Shown here in pieces: positions 16,742 through 23,962 of a stretch of 61,161 nt of DNA; positions within the stretch are counted from its first letter, which is position 1; every line of letters begins with the position of its first letter. Below the pieces are notes generated by a model, which saw only the letters and a list, made by a program, of their open reading frames with translations, was not told the origin of the DNA and made no database searches. The position numbers were made by a program, and so were the translations under genes. Source of the stretch: GAS188 sp044445965 (GTDB lineage: Bacteria; Pseudomonadota; Alphaproteobacteria; Rhizobiales; Beijerinckiaceae); contig JBIOEJ010000018.1 in assembly GCA_044445965.1 (NCBI GenBank), positions 1 through 61,161 of the forward strand. The letters are read 5' to 3'.

Positions 16742-18505
16742 TCACACGAACGCCGGTTCGGCGTTATGCAAGCTCGCGATGTCGGCGGTGAAGGTGATCA
16801 GCTCGCTCATCGTCCTGATCTCGGGAACCGCCTCCAAAAGATTGACCCCGTAAAGCGCGACCGAATGCCGGCGCAACGCATCGGCCAGCCCCGTCGCTCC
16901 GACTTCGGCGGGCAGCGGGTCGCGAACCAGCGCGCCGAACACCACTTCGGCGACAATGATGGAGCCGAGGACGCCGAGCGTGAGACCCTCGGTTCCTGGA
17001 TCGAAAGCGGCTTCGAAAAGGAAGAAGAGCGGCAAGGGCGGATCATTCGACAGCGTGGCGATATCCTCCGGGCTGAGCCTTCCGTAAGCCCGCTCTTCGC
17101 CAAGCCAGGCAGCGAGACGCCTGACCCGCCAATCGCGATTGGCAAGCAGCGGCGAAAGGCCGATGAGGTCGGGACGACGGGCGCGCAGCTTCTCGATAAG
17201 GGGATCGAGAGACCACAAGCCGGCCATCGAGCTGCTGATGAGGTCCCGGTAGGCGAGCCCGACGCGGTTCGTCTCATCGATCGCCGGAAAGATCTGATCG
17301 CTGCCGAGCGCGTCGCTGAATTTGGGGCCGATTCGCCGGCTCAGATTCGGTTTGCTCCCGTTGATCTCGAAGAACTGCGACCACTGGACGATCCAGCCTT
17401 CGTTGAGCGGCATGTTGATGGGATCGCTGAGCGAGGTCTTTTGCAAGTTCTCGGAAAGCTCGTTGGTCATGATGTGGTTGATGCGGTACTGGTTGCGGAC
17501 CAGCGCATGACCGAAGCGGAACACGCCGTGGGAGAATTCGAAGGGGATGCGCCAATCCTCGTCCTTTTCGGGGAACCGGTTGCTGCGCAAGCGCGACAGA
17601 TCGAGGTCGTCCCCGTCGACAAAGGCGGGCGCTGTCCCGCAATAGGCTCGATACACGGCCGGATGCAGCAAGCGCCGCATCAGGTCGTGACGCAGGACGC
17701 TACGGTAGATGAGCGTCGTCGCGCCATGCGCGCAGAGGAAGCGCCGATGCGCCGCCTCGAGCGATAGCTGCGCGGGCATACTGGGTTCGGTGCGTGCCGC
17801 GAGATCGACCAGCCCGTTATGGAGAAGCACGAAGAGCGCCGTCAGTTGCGACAAGATGGCGTGGTCGTCATTACGCGGATCGACGATGAGGGCGTCGGTC
17901 AGCGCCGGCCGGCCGGGCATGCCTCGATTGATCCCGGTCTGGTTCTCCGCGGCGGCACGGGCAATGTCCCTGAACGGACAAGCATCGTCCGAGGTGCGAT
18001 CGTCCCGTTGAATTCGCCCGAGACGCAACTTGGTCCGGCTGCGATCCCCGCCATCGTCCAGCGCATAGGCGAAGGGGCAGCCCATCGGGCCCGAGCCATA
18101 GAGCGTCTCGAGCTTGAGACCCGACCGCCTGACATTGCGCGCGCCCGGCGACATGCCGGCGACGAGCGACAGCGGAACGGCTGTCTGGACGAGGTCGTGG
18201 CTGATGAATTGCAGCAGATAGGTGTAGCCTGAGGGGATATGCGGATTCTCCCAAGCCCGGCATGTGGCGGTGTCATGAGGCGGCCAATCGATATCGGCGT
18301 CCATGCGCCTCGAAAGGCGGCTCATCAGACCGCGCAGACGCTGCAAATTCTCAGGTGAAGCCGTAGGATCGAGGCCGTGGATCCGAAAGCGCTGCTCAGG
18401 CTTAGGATCGCCCAGGAAATGGCGGAAGCCTGGAATGGGCGAAGGTTCCTCGGCGCCTACCGCACTCTGAAACGACAACGCGAGATTGCCCGCATGCGTC
18501 CCCAT
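16742..18505 (-). CDS. Animal-type haem peroxidase family protein
   Basis: A 587-residue bacterial member of the peroxidase-cyclooxygenase superfamily, which uses haem to oxidise halides, fatty acids or aromatic compounds. The haem-site landmarks are complete: distal YLLQFISHDLVQT (histidine near 103), the catalytic arginine block DPRNDDHAILSQLTALFVLL ending in HN (near 210-231) and the proximal histidine in VFRFGHALVRNQYRIN (near 334). No signal peptide is visible, so it is probably cytoplasmic. The ATG at 18505 lies 9 bases after GGAGG; the ATG at 18514 touches that site and is less likely. The 136-residue gene follows in the same operon. Confidence 0.88.
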   Translation of the reverse strand: MGTHAGNLALSFQSAVGAEEPSPIPGFRHFLGDPKPEQRFRIHGLDPTASPENLQRLRGLMSRLSRRMDADIDWPPHDTATCRAWENPHIPSGYTYLLQFISHDLVQTAVPLSLVAGMSPGARNVRRSGLKLETLYGSGPMGCPFAYALDDGGDRSRTKLRLGRIQRDDRTSDDACPFRDIARAAAENQTGINRGMPGRPALTDALIVDPRNDDHAILSQLTALFVLLHNGLVDLAARTEPSMPAQLSLEAAHRRFLCAHGATTLIYRSVLRHDLMRRLLHPAVYRAYCGTAPAFVDGDDLDLSRLRSNRFPEKDEDWRIPFEFSHGVFRFGHALVRNQYRINHIMTNELSENLQKTSLSDPINMPLNEGWIVQWSQFFEINGSKPNLSRRIGPKFSDALGSDQIFPAIDETNRVGLAYRDLISSSMAGLWSLDPLIEKLRARRPDLIGLSPLLANRDWRVRRLAAWLGEERAYGRLSPEDIATLSNDPPLPLFFLFEAAFDPGTEGLTLGVLGSIIVAEVVFGALVRDPLPAEVGATGLADALRRHSVALYGVNLLEAVPEIRTMSELITFTADIASLHNAEPAFV

Positions 18506-18654
18506 TCCAAGCATCCTCCAGCGACGTTTGAAAGTCGCGGCCGATGCCCCGGAGCGGACCTTGGATAGCCCTGCGTGAAACTATCGTGATTTTCAGTCAA
18601 AGATCGCCGAAAGCAACTCGCATGGGCTTGCCCGTCAAAGCCGCGAGGATCCTC

Positions 18655-19440
18655 TCAATTGAACCATTTCGCGTAGATCGCACCATAGGCGCCGCTCTCG
18701 ATCGACTGGTGCAGCCATTGATCGACGAATGCCTTCAACGCCCCGTCGCGCTGCACCCAATAGGCCTTCTCCGCGAAGTCGAAAGGTTGGTCGGGGTGGA
18801 TGGCGCAGAGCACGCCGGCATGCAGCTTCTGCTGGTAGCGGGTCTCCGAGGCGTCGGTGATCATCAGATCGGCCTTGCCGGCGGCGAGCTCGTCGAAAAT
18901 CTTCGTATTGTCGGAGAAGACGACGATCTCCGCCGCCTTGAAGTTGGCGCGATCGAATTTCTCGTTGGTGCCGCCTGGGTTGGTGATGACCTTGACGCCC
19001 GGCTTGTCGATGTCGGCGATGGTCGCGAACTTGTCCTTGTCGCCGCAACGGGCGATCGGTGTCTTGCCTTCATGCATATAGGGGATCGAGAACAGGCCCT
19101 TCTTCTGGCGGTCCATGGTGATCGAGACGCCGCCCATGGCGATGTCGAACTTGCCAGCCTCGAAATCCTTCATGAGGTCGGGCCAGGCCGTCGGCACCAT
19201 CTCGACCTTGACGCCGAGCGCCGCGCCGAGGCTCTGCGCCTGATCGATATCGAAGCCGGAGAAGGCGCCGGTCGCCGGGTCCTTGGAGGTGAAGGGCTTA
19301 TAGTCGCCCGTCGAGCCGACCTTGAGGACGCCTGAGGCGATGACCGCGTCGAGCCTCGAAGGCATATTCCCCTGCTGCGCGGCCGCAGGGCCGATCCAAA
19401 GGACGAGCGCCGCCACCCAGAAACCCATTGCACGTACCAT
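18655..19440 (-). CDS. pheC: Cyclohexadienyl dehydratase-like periplasmic protein (PheC type)
   Basis: A 261-residue protein with a signal peptide (MVRAMGFWVAALVLWIGPAA, cut near AAAQQ). It has the fold of amino acid binding proteins of family 3. The sequence runs close to the periplasmic cyclohexadienyl dehydratase of Pseudomonas aeruginosa: LKVGSTGDYKPF, FDIDQAQSLGAALGVK, PTAWPDLMKDFEAGKFDIAM, NPGGTNEKFDRANFK, and HPDQPFDFAEKAYWVQRDGA. Such enzymes convert prephenate or arogenate to phenylpyruvate or phenylalanine. Binding without catalysis cannot be excluded. The ATG at 19440 is preferred over an in-frame GTG at 19452, which overlaps the ribosome site. No ABC permease is adjacent, which favours an enzyme. 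Confidence 0.75.
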   Translation of the reverse strand: MVRAMGFWVAALVLWIGPAAAQQGNMPSRLDAVIASGVLKVGSTGDYKPFTSKDPATGAFSGFDIDQAQSLGAALGVKVEMVPTAWPDLMKDFEAGKFDIAMGGVSITMDRQKKGLFSIPYMHEGKTPIARCGDKDKFATIADIDKPGVKVITNPGGTNEKFDRANFKAAEIVVFSDNTKIFDELAAGKADLMITDASETRYQQKLHAGVLCAIHPDQPFDFAEKAYWVQRDGALKAFVDQWLHQSIESGAYGAIYAKWFN

Positions 19441-20293
19441 GACGCATCCCACTCCCTGATTGATCTTGACCCAGATTGATCTCGACGCATGTCAGCATGA
19501 CCCGGCGCCGGCCGCAACGGCGCGCGGCCGACGGCCGAGCGCGAACCGAGCTTGGCGGTCGAGGCTGCGGCATTTCGACAAGGCGCGCCCGAAAGACTTT
19601 GCCGTCGACGGTCTTTGATTTGAGAGGGCGAATTCAAACCCGGCCGACGAGGGCTCGCCCTGCCCTTCCGCGATCCGGCCGCGATGCAGCGTCGCTGATA
19701 ACCGCGGAAATACAGCGAGGGCGGGCTCGCGCGCCGGGGTTGCCCGCAAGAGCCTGTCGCGGCGTCGAGCTCGCAGCCCGCCCATTTCTTGATGCGGTGC
19801 AACATCTGTTATTAACAGATGATTTACAGTTGAAACGGGCCAACGGCCTCGCTCGCCACAAAGTTCTTGCTGCATCGCAACGGGGGAGCCACAGCCGTCA
19901 TCAATGCCTCTCCCGTGGTCGTGCTCGCCCAACGCCGGCCTTTCCAGATTCGTCCATCGCATCAGAGGGTGTTTCCCCTTTAGGGGATGGTTGTGAACAG
20001 AGCAAGGCCGAAATGACCAAAGGGGCCTGACTTCGATCAGGAGGTCGAGCTGAGCGTGAATGTGCGGCCGCGGCGTGCGGCCGCCGCGCCCTCAGCCGCC
20101 TGACGATGCGCTCATTCGATGTTGCCATCGGGGCAGCTCGCACGCTGTTCTCGCATATAGCCATCTGAATTCGTGGGCAGCTGCCCACTTCACGTCCCAC
20201 AATCCGAGTGGGACCGTTTGTGGTTGACGCGGAAGGGCGGCTTTGCTCCTTTCCCCTAAATCGGGCTGACGACATTCGATCGACTTCCTCGGG
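19441..20293. other. Long gene-free region upstream of the HTH-methyltransferase gene
   Basis: About 850 bases without a convincing gene: open frames on both strands show unnatural composition. It holds a perfect palindrome at 19803-19821, a small hairpin TCCCC/TTTA/GGGGA at 19974-19987, and the 9-mer TCCCCTAAA at 20252-20260, which is the reverse complement of 19979-19987. The last 40 bases lead into the start at 20294. No promoter is called. Confidence 0.55.
19803..19821. promoter_or_regulatory. Perfect 9+1+9 palindrome, possible operator
   Basis: CATCTGTTATTAACAGATG is a perfect inverted repeat with one central base, embedded in an AT-rich island in otherwise GC-rich sequence. It sits 363 bases upstream of the pheC-like start and 473 bases upstream of the next plus-strand gene. 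The symmetry and length suit a dimeric HTH repressor; no T run follows, so it is not a terminator. The target gene and the regulator are unknown. Confidence 0.5.
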
Positions 20294-21721
20294 ATGGAAA
20301 CCAGGGCCAGCGAGCTACTCCAGGAGATCGCCGATTTCTGCCGGGCGAGCGGCCTCGCGGAATCGACCTTCGGCCGCGCCGCCATCAATGACGGCAAGCT
20401 GGTGTCGCGGCTGCGTAACGGCGGACGGATCACCACCCACACCTTGGACCGCCTGAGGGAGTTCATGGCGAGCAATCACGCGATCGAGCACGCGACCCGG
20501 CCGCTGGTCATGGCGCGCGCCACCTCCCACGCCGCGCCATCCCGCCTCGCCGCACCCTTCGCCGCGCCGGGCCATGCGGGAGCGCCCATGCCCGATCCGC
20601 AGCGCAATTTCCGCTTCTTCGACAACCGCCAGAAATACCTCCTCTTCGTCAATACCTGCAGCGAGAAATGGGTGGTCGCGAACCGCGTCTCGCTCGAGCT
20701 CGCCAATATCCATCCCCGCCCACCGGCCGTGCGCATCTTCGACGCGGGGATGGGCGACGGCACCGTGCTCGCCCGCGTGATGCGCGCCGCCCATGATCGC
20801 TTTCCGACCATGCCGTTCTACATCGTCGGCAAGGAGATCAGCCTCGAGGATATCCGCCTGACGCTGCAGAAGATGGCGGATCGCTTTTTTGAGCATCCGG
20901 CGACGGTGCTGGTGCTCACCAATCTCGCCTATGCGGATGCCCCATGGCTCGCCGTGAAATCGCTGAGCGCGGCCTCGAGCCTCGTCTGGCACGAGGCCGT
21001 GCTGTCGGGGAATTCTTCCCATAGCTTCGAGCAGCAGATCACGGGTCTCGAGCCCTTCCTCAGCGAGAACTGGAAGGCTGGCGTCAGCCCCAAGACCGGC
21101 AACCCCATCTATGAGCGCCCCGTGGTGCTCGTCCTCTACCGGCAAGACCATAAATTCCTTCTCGATTCGGTCATTCCCCGTCCGGGCGGCACGGTCGCGA
21201 ATTACGACCTCGTCATCGCTTCGCAGCCTTACCGGGCGCGAGCCCCGCTGGAGTTCAAGGCGCGGCGCGTGATCGCGCCTCTCGCCAAGGCGCTGGGGCC
21301 CGGCGGGCGGCTGATCGGCATCCACTCCCACGGCCATGATCCGGGCATGGAGATCATCCGGCGCGTGTGGCCTGACGATAATCCCTTCACGACCGACCGC
21401 CACGCCCTGCTCAAGGCCGTCAAACACGAGCTCGGCGCCGCAGGGCGCCAGTTGAACTTCAACGCCTATGCCGATGCGCGCTCCTTGTTCCGCTACGACA
21501 TGCACACCCTGCCCTCGGAGATCGGCGGCGGCTCGATCGGCACTTCGACGCTGTTCGCGGCCTGGAACGCCGCGATCTATGTGGCGCAGGTCGAGGATGA
21601 TCGGCTGGGGCCGGTCGTCGCCAACAGGCAATATCTCGAAGCGACGCAGGCCGTGCTGCAAGAGCATAACGGCCTGTGGTTCAACGATGAATCCTACGTG
21701 ATCTCGCGCCGGCGCGATTGA
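20294..21721 (+). CDS. Fusion of a small HTH-like domain with a class I SAM-dependent methyltransferase-like protein
   Basis: A 475-residue protein. Residues about 1-58 (LLQEIADFCRASGLAESTFG, then INDGKLVSRLRNGGRIT) resemble short Cro-like DNA-binding proteins seen alone in alphaproteobacteria. After a proline/alanine-rich linker (about 70-100) comes a Rossmann methyltransferase with motif I IFDAGMGDGTVLARV (near 149-163) and a later LAKALGPGGRLIGIHSHGHD. The methyl acceptor is unknown. Its stop lies 26 bases before the likely start of the MTHFR-like gene, so the two are probably co-transcribed and may share a one-carbon role. A methyltransferase that binds DNA, or an autoregulated one, is possible. 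Confidence 0.75.
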   Translation: METRASELLQEIADFCRASGLAESTFGRAAINDGKLVSRLRNGGRITTHTLDRLREFMASNHAIEHATRPLVMARATSHAAPSRLAAPFAAPGHAGAPMPDPQRNFRFFDNRQKYLLFVNTCSEKWVVANRVSLELANIHPRPPAVRIFDAGMGDGTVLARVMRAAHDRFPTMPFYIVGKEISLEDIRLTLQKMADRFFEHPATVLVLTNLAYADAPWLAVKSLSAASSLVWHEAVLSGNSSHSFEQQITGLEPFLSENWKAGVSPKTGNPIYERPVVLVLYRQDHKFLLDSVIPRPGGTVANYDLVIASQPYRARAPLEFKARRVIAPLAKALGPGGRLIGIHSHGHDPGMEIIRRVWPDDNPFTTDRHALLKAVKHELGAAGRQLNFNAYADARSLFRYDMHTLPSEIGGGSIGTSTLFAAWNAAIYVAQVEDDRLGPVVANRQYLEATQAVLQEHNGLWFNDESYVISRRRD

Positions 21722-21747
21722 CGGCCAGCGAGGACGAGGAGACCGCC

Positions 21748-22704
21748 ATGATGCTAGGCTCGAGCGTCCCGACCGACAGCGTTGCCGCCCCGGCGGGTGA
21801 TGCGGTCTCGAGGATCGCGGCCTTCATGCGGCGCTGCTCGATGGAGGCCACGCGCCCGACGCAGGCCGACGCCGAGATGCTGCGCCACATGCTCCCCGCC
21901 GGGACGGAGATCTTCTTGTCGGCGGTACCGAAGCGCCCGCGCGACGAGGTGGTCGCCGCGGCGCGGGCGATCCGCTCGGCCGGCCTCGAGCCCGTTCCCC
22001 ATTTGGCGGCGCGCGGCTTCCCCGATATCGGCGCGTTCGCGGAGCTCCTGGCCCGCCTGCGCGGCGAGGCCGATGTCAGAGCGGTGCTGGCTATCGGCGG
22101 CGACATCGCCGAGCCCGCGGGCGACATCCACGATGCCCGCCAGCTCATCGACAGCGGGGCCTTACGAAAGGCTGGGATCGAGCGCGTCGGCATCGCGGGC
22201 CATCCCGACGGCCATCCGAGCATGAGCGATGAGGAGCTCGAATCGACCTTGGTGACCAAGATCGCCGCCGCCCAGAGCTCGGGGCTCGAAGTGCACATCG
22301 TCACCCAGTTCTGCTTCGAGCCCGCAACCATCATCCGCTGGATCGAATGGCTGCGCGGGCGCGGCGTCAACTTGCCCCTCAAGATCGGGCTCGCCGGACC
22401 GACGAGCCTGATGACCTGGCTGAACTATGCGCGCCGCTGCGGCGTGCGAGCCTCGGCCGAGGCGCTGGCGCGGCGCAGCGGCCTCGTCAAGCATTTCTTC
22501 AATGCGGTGGCGCCCGATCCGATCATTCGCGCCTTAGCGGATGCGGCCAGCGGGGACCGCCTCGGCGAGATCTCGCCGCATCTGTTCTCGTTCGGTGGGA
22601 CAGGTCCCACGGCGCGCTGGGCGGCGGGGGCCATGCGAGGGGCAATCACCCTCGACAAGGAGGGCGGGTTCCATGTGGACGCGCTGGAGCCGGGGCGGCG
22701 CTGA
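21748..22704 (+). CDS. Methylenetetrahydrofolate reductase-like protein
   Basis: A 318-residue TIM-barrel protein of the MetF-like family, whose classical members use FAD to reduce methylene-tetrahydrofolate. The barrel signatures visible are VRAVLAIGGDIAEP (the aspartate matches that of MetF), GIAGHPDGHP, HIVTQFCFEP (the folate-site glutamine) and LKIGLAGPTSLMTWL. The N-terminus lacks the classic FEFFPP; CSMEATRP takes its place, keeping the glutamate. The ATG at 21748 follows GAGGAG by about 6 bases; a TTG at 21718 overlaps the previous gene. No metE or metH is adjacent, so a specialised C1 reaction linked to the upstream methyltransferase is plausible. Confidence 0.8.
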   Translation: MMLGSSVPTDSVAAPAGDAVSRIAAFMRRCSMEATRPTQADAEMLRHMLPAGTEIFLSAVPKRPRDEVVAAARAIRSAGLEPVPHLAARGFPDIGAFAELLARLRGEADVRAVLAIGGDIAEPAGDIHDARQLIDSGALRKAGIERVGIAGHPDGHPSMSDEELESTLVTKIAAAQSSGLEVHIVTQFCFEPATIIRWIEWLRGRGVNLPLKIGLAGPTSLMTWLNYARRCGVRASAEALARRSGLVKHFFNAVAPDPIIRALADAASGDRLGEISPHLFSFGGTGPTARWAAGAMRGAITLDKEGGFHVDALEPGRR

Positions 22705-22842
22705 GGGGTCGAGGCTTGGAGAGCGTTGACGCGTACGACACGTCGCAATGACCCACTCGGCAGAAAGAGCGCCGCCGCCCAGCCCCGCTCCGGGAACGAT
22801 CCTGGTTTGCTAGCTCGCTCTCCGCAATCGGCAACGAATTCT

Positions 22843-22872
22843 ATTGCATGAATCATGCAATTCACATATAAT
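22843..22872 (+). promoter_or_regulatory. Promoter with overlapping perfect palindrome for the Phd-type antitoxin gene
   Basis: TTGCAT (22844-22849) and TATAAT (22867-22872) are spaced by exactly 17 bases, a near-consensus sigma-70 promoter. The -35 lies within the perfect palindrome ATTGCATGAATCATGCAAT (22843-22861; 9-bp arms, one central base). Phd-type antitoxins bind such palindromes to repress their own operons. The predicted transcription start falls at about 22879, next to the ATG at 22881. Confidence 0.72.
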
Positions 22873-22880
22873 CCATAACC

Positions 22881-23159
22881 ATGAAAAATGGCGTGACAAG
22901 TATGATCAGGGTTACGGCGGCTGAGTTTCAGCGCAACATCGGCCGATATCAGGACATGGCCCTTGTTCAGCCGGTGGCGGTCACCCGTAATGGCCGCGAG
23001 CGCACCGTGATGATCTCCGTCGAGGAATATCATCGCCTCAAGCGGCGTGATCGTCACGTGCTCGGGCTTGAGGATTTCACGGATGCGGACGTTACGGCCT
23101 TGGAGCAGGCCAGGGCACCGGAGTCCTCGAAGGCCTTCGACCACGAACTAAAATCGTAA
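22881..23159 (+). CDS. Phd/YefM-family antitoxin
   Basis: A 92-residue antitoxin (85 if the second ATG at 22902 is used). The N-terminal DNA-binding half (VTAAEFQRNIGRYQDMAL, then VTRNGRERTVMISVEEYHRL) is typical of the Phd/YefM fold, and the C-terminal tail would wrap the toxin. The second ATG matches the usual family start better, but it also lacks a ribosome site. The predicted transcript starts almost at the first ATG, so a leaderless message is possible. The toxin gene starts 4 bases after its stop. Confidence 0.88.
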   Translation: MKNGVTSMIRVTAAEFQRNIGRYQDMALVQPVAVTRNGRERTVMISVEEYHRLKRRDRHVLGLEDFTDADVTALEQARAPESSKAFDHELKS

Positions 23160-23163
23160 GCAT

Positions 23164-23601
23164 GTGGCGTTCCCCGAACCAATCTCTGGCCTCGTCATTC
23201 GTTACAGCTACCTGTGGGCCGAGGAACACAAGCGCGGGCAGGAAGAAGGGGTAAAGGAGCGCCCCTGTGCCGTCATTGTCATGACAGTAAACGAGGACGG
23301 CGAGCGGCTGGTTACGGTACTGCCGATCTCTCACACGCCACCAGCCGACCCCAAGCTCGCAGTCGAGATCCCGCCGTTGGTCAAGCGCCGACTGAAGCTC
23401 GATGACGACCGCTCATGGGTGGTGTTGACCGAGGCCAATCGCTTCGTTTGACCGGGCCCAGACTTGCGACCGCTGACACCTGGAGATGCGGCGAGCGTCG
23501 GCTATGGGCCGCTGCCCTTTGCTCTTTTCGAGGAGATCCGCACCAAATTCATTGCCGCTATCCGGGCCAGGCGCACAAGCATCGTTCCACGAAGCGAATA
23601 G
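23164..23601 (+). pseudogene. PemK/MazF-like toxin gene with an in-frame TGA
   Basis: The intact start encodes MAFPEPISGLVIRYSYLWAE from GTG at 23164, continuing as typical for PemK/MazF-like mRNA interferases paired with Phd antitoxins (KERPCAVIVMTV, VTVLPISHTPP, DDDRSWVVLTEANRFV). TGA then occurs at 23449-23451. The same frame stays open for another 49 codons to TAG at 23601, with sensible sequence (PGPDLRPLTPGDAASVGYG, LFEEIRTKFIAAIRARR). Tryptophan would suit the TGA position, so one G-to-A change probably truncated a 145-residue toxin to 95. No selenocysteine context was seen. Confidence 0.85.
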
Positions 23602-23962
23602 CGCAGGGGCCTGTTCTCCGCTGCTGGACCACCAACCAATTGACTTAAACTATTTAATATCGCGACCTATCTAGTAAACCGCTGAAAATATATTTCTGAG
23701 CTTCTTGAGTCTTGAGCAAACTCACGCGGGTATAGAAGATCAAAGCCTTGCGCACGCCTTCGAGGTCGCGGGCGATCACCGTGGGATAGGCGCGGGCGGC
23801 GCAAGCGCAAGGTCATTCTTCGCATAAGATGCGGCGAATGCAGCGCCTAAGGCGTCGTGCGGAGCTGTCCCTTCGGAATGTGCGGACTCGGGTAGATTGC
23901 GTAGTCTCGGTTGCCGCAAACCGCCGTCGCCTCGACGCGACTCGACAGCTCCGGCTATCGGG
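23602..23962. other. AT-richer gene-free stretch after the broken toxin gene
   Basis: About 360 bases with lower GC than the surroundings, especially 23640-23720. No intact gene is visible. Part of it, 23654-23812, looks like a decayed coding remnant on the minus strand and is listed on its own. No terminator with a T run was recognised. Confidence 0.5.
23654..23812 (-). pseudogene. Possible remnant of an unrecognised gene
   Basis: On the minus strand, one frame between a TGA (23813-23815) and a TAA (23654-23656) reads like protein (ARAYPTVIARDLEGVRKALI, then FYTRVSLLKTQEAQKYIF). It has no start codon and no recognised family. It may be the 3' end of a gene lost together with the toxin decay, or chance. 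Confidence 0.25.

Noticed and set aside
23449..23451. TGA as a selenocysteine codon in the PemK-like gene
   Set aside because: No downstream selenocysteine hairpin was seen and the family is expected to have tryptophan here; a nonsense mutation is simpler.
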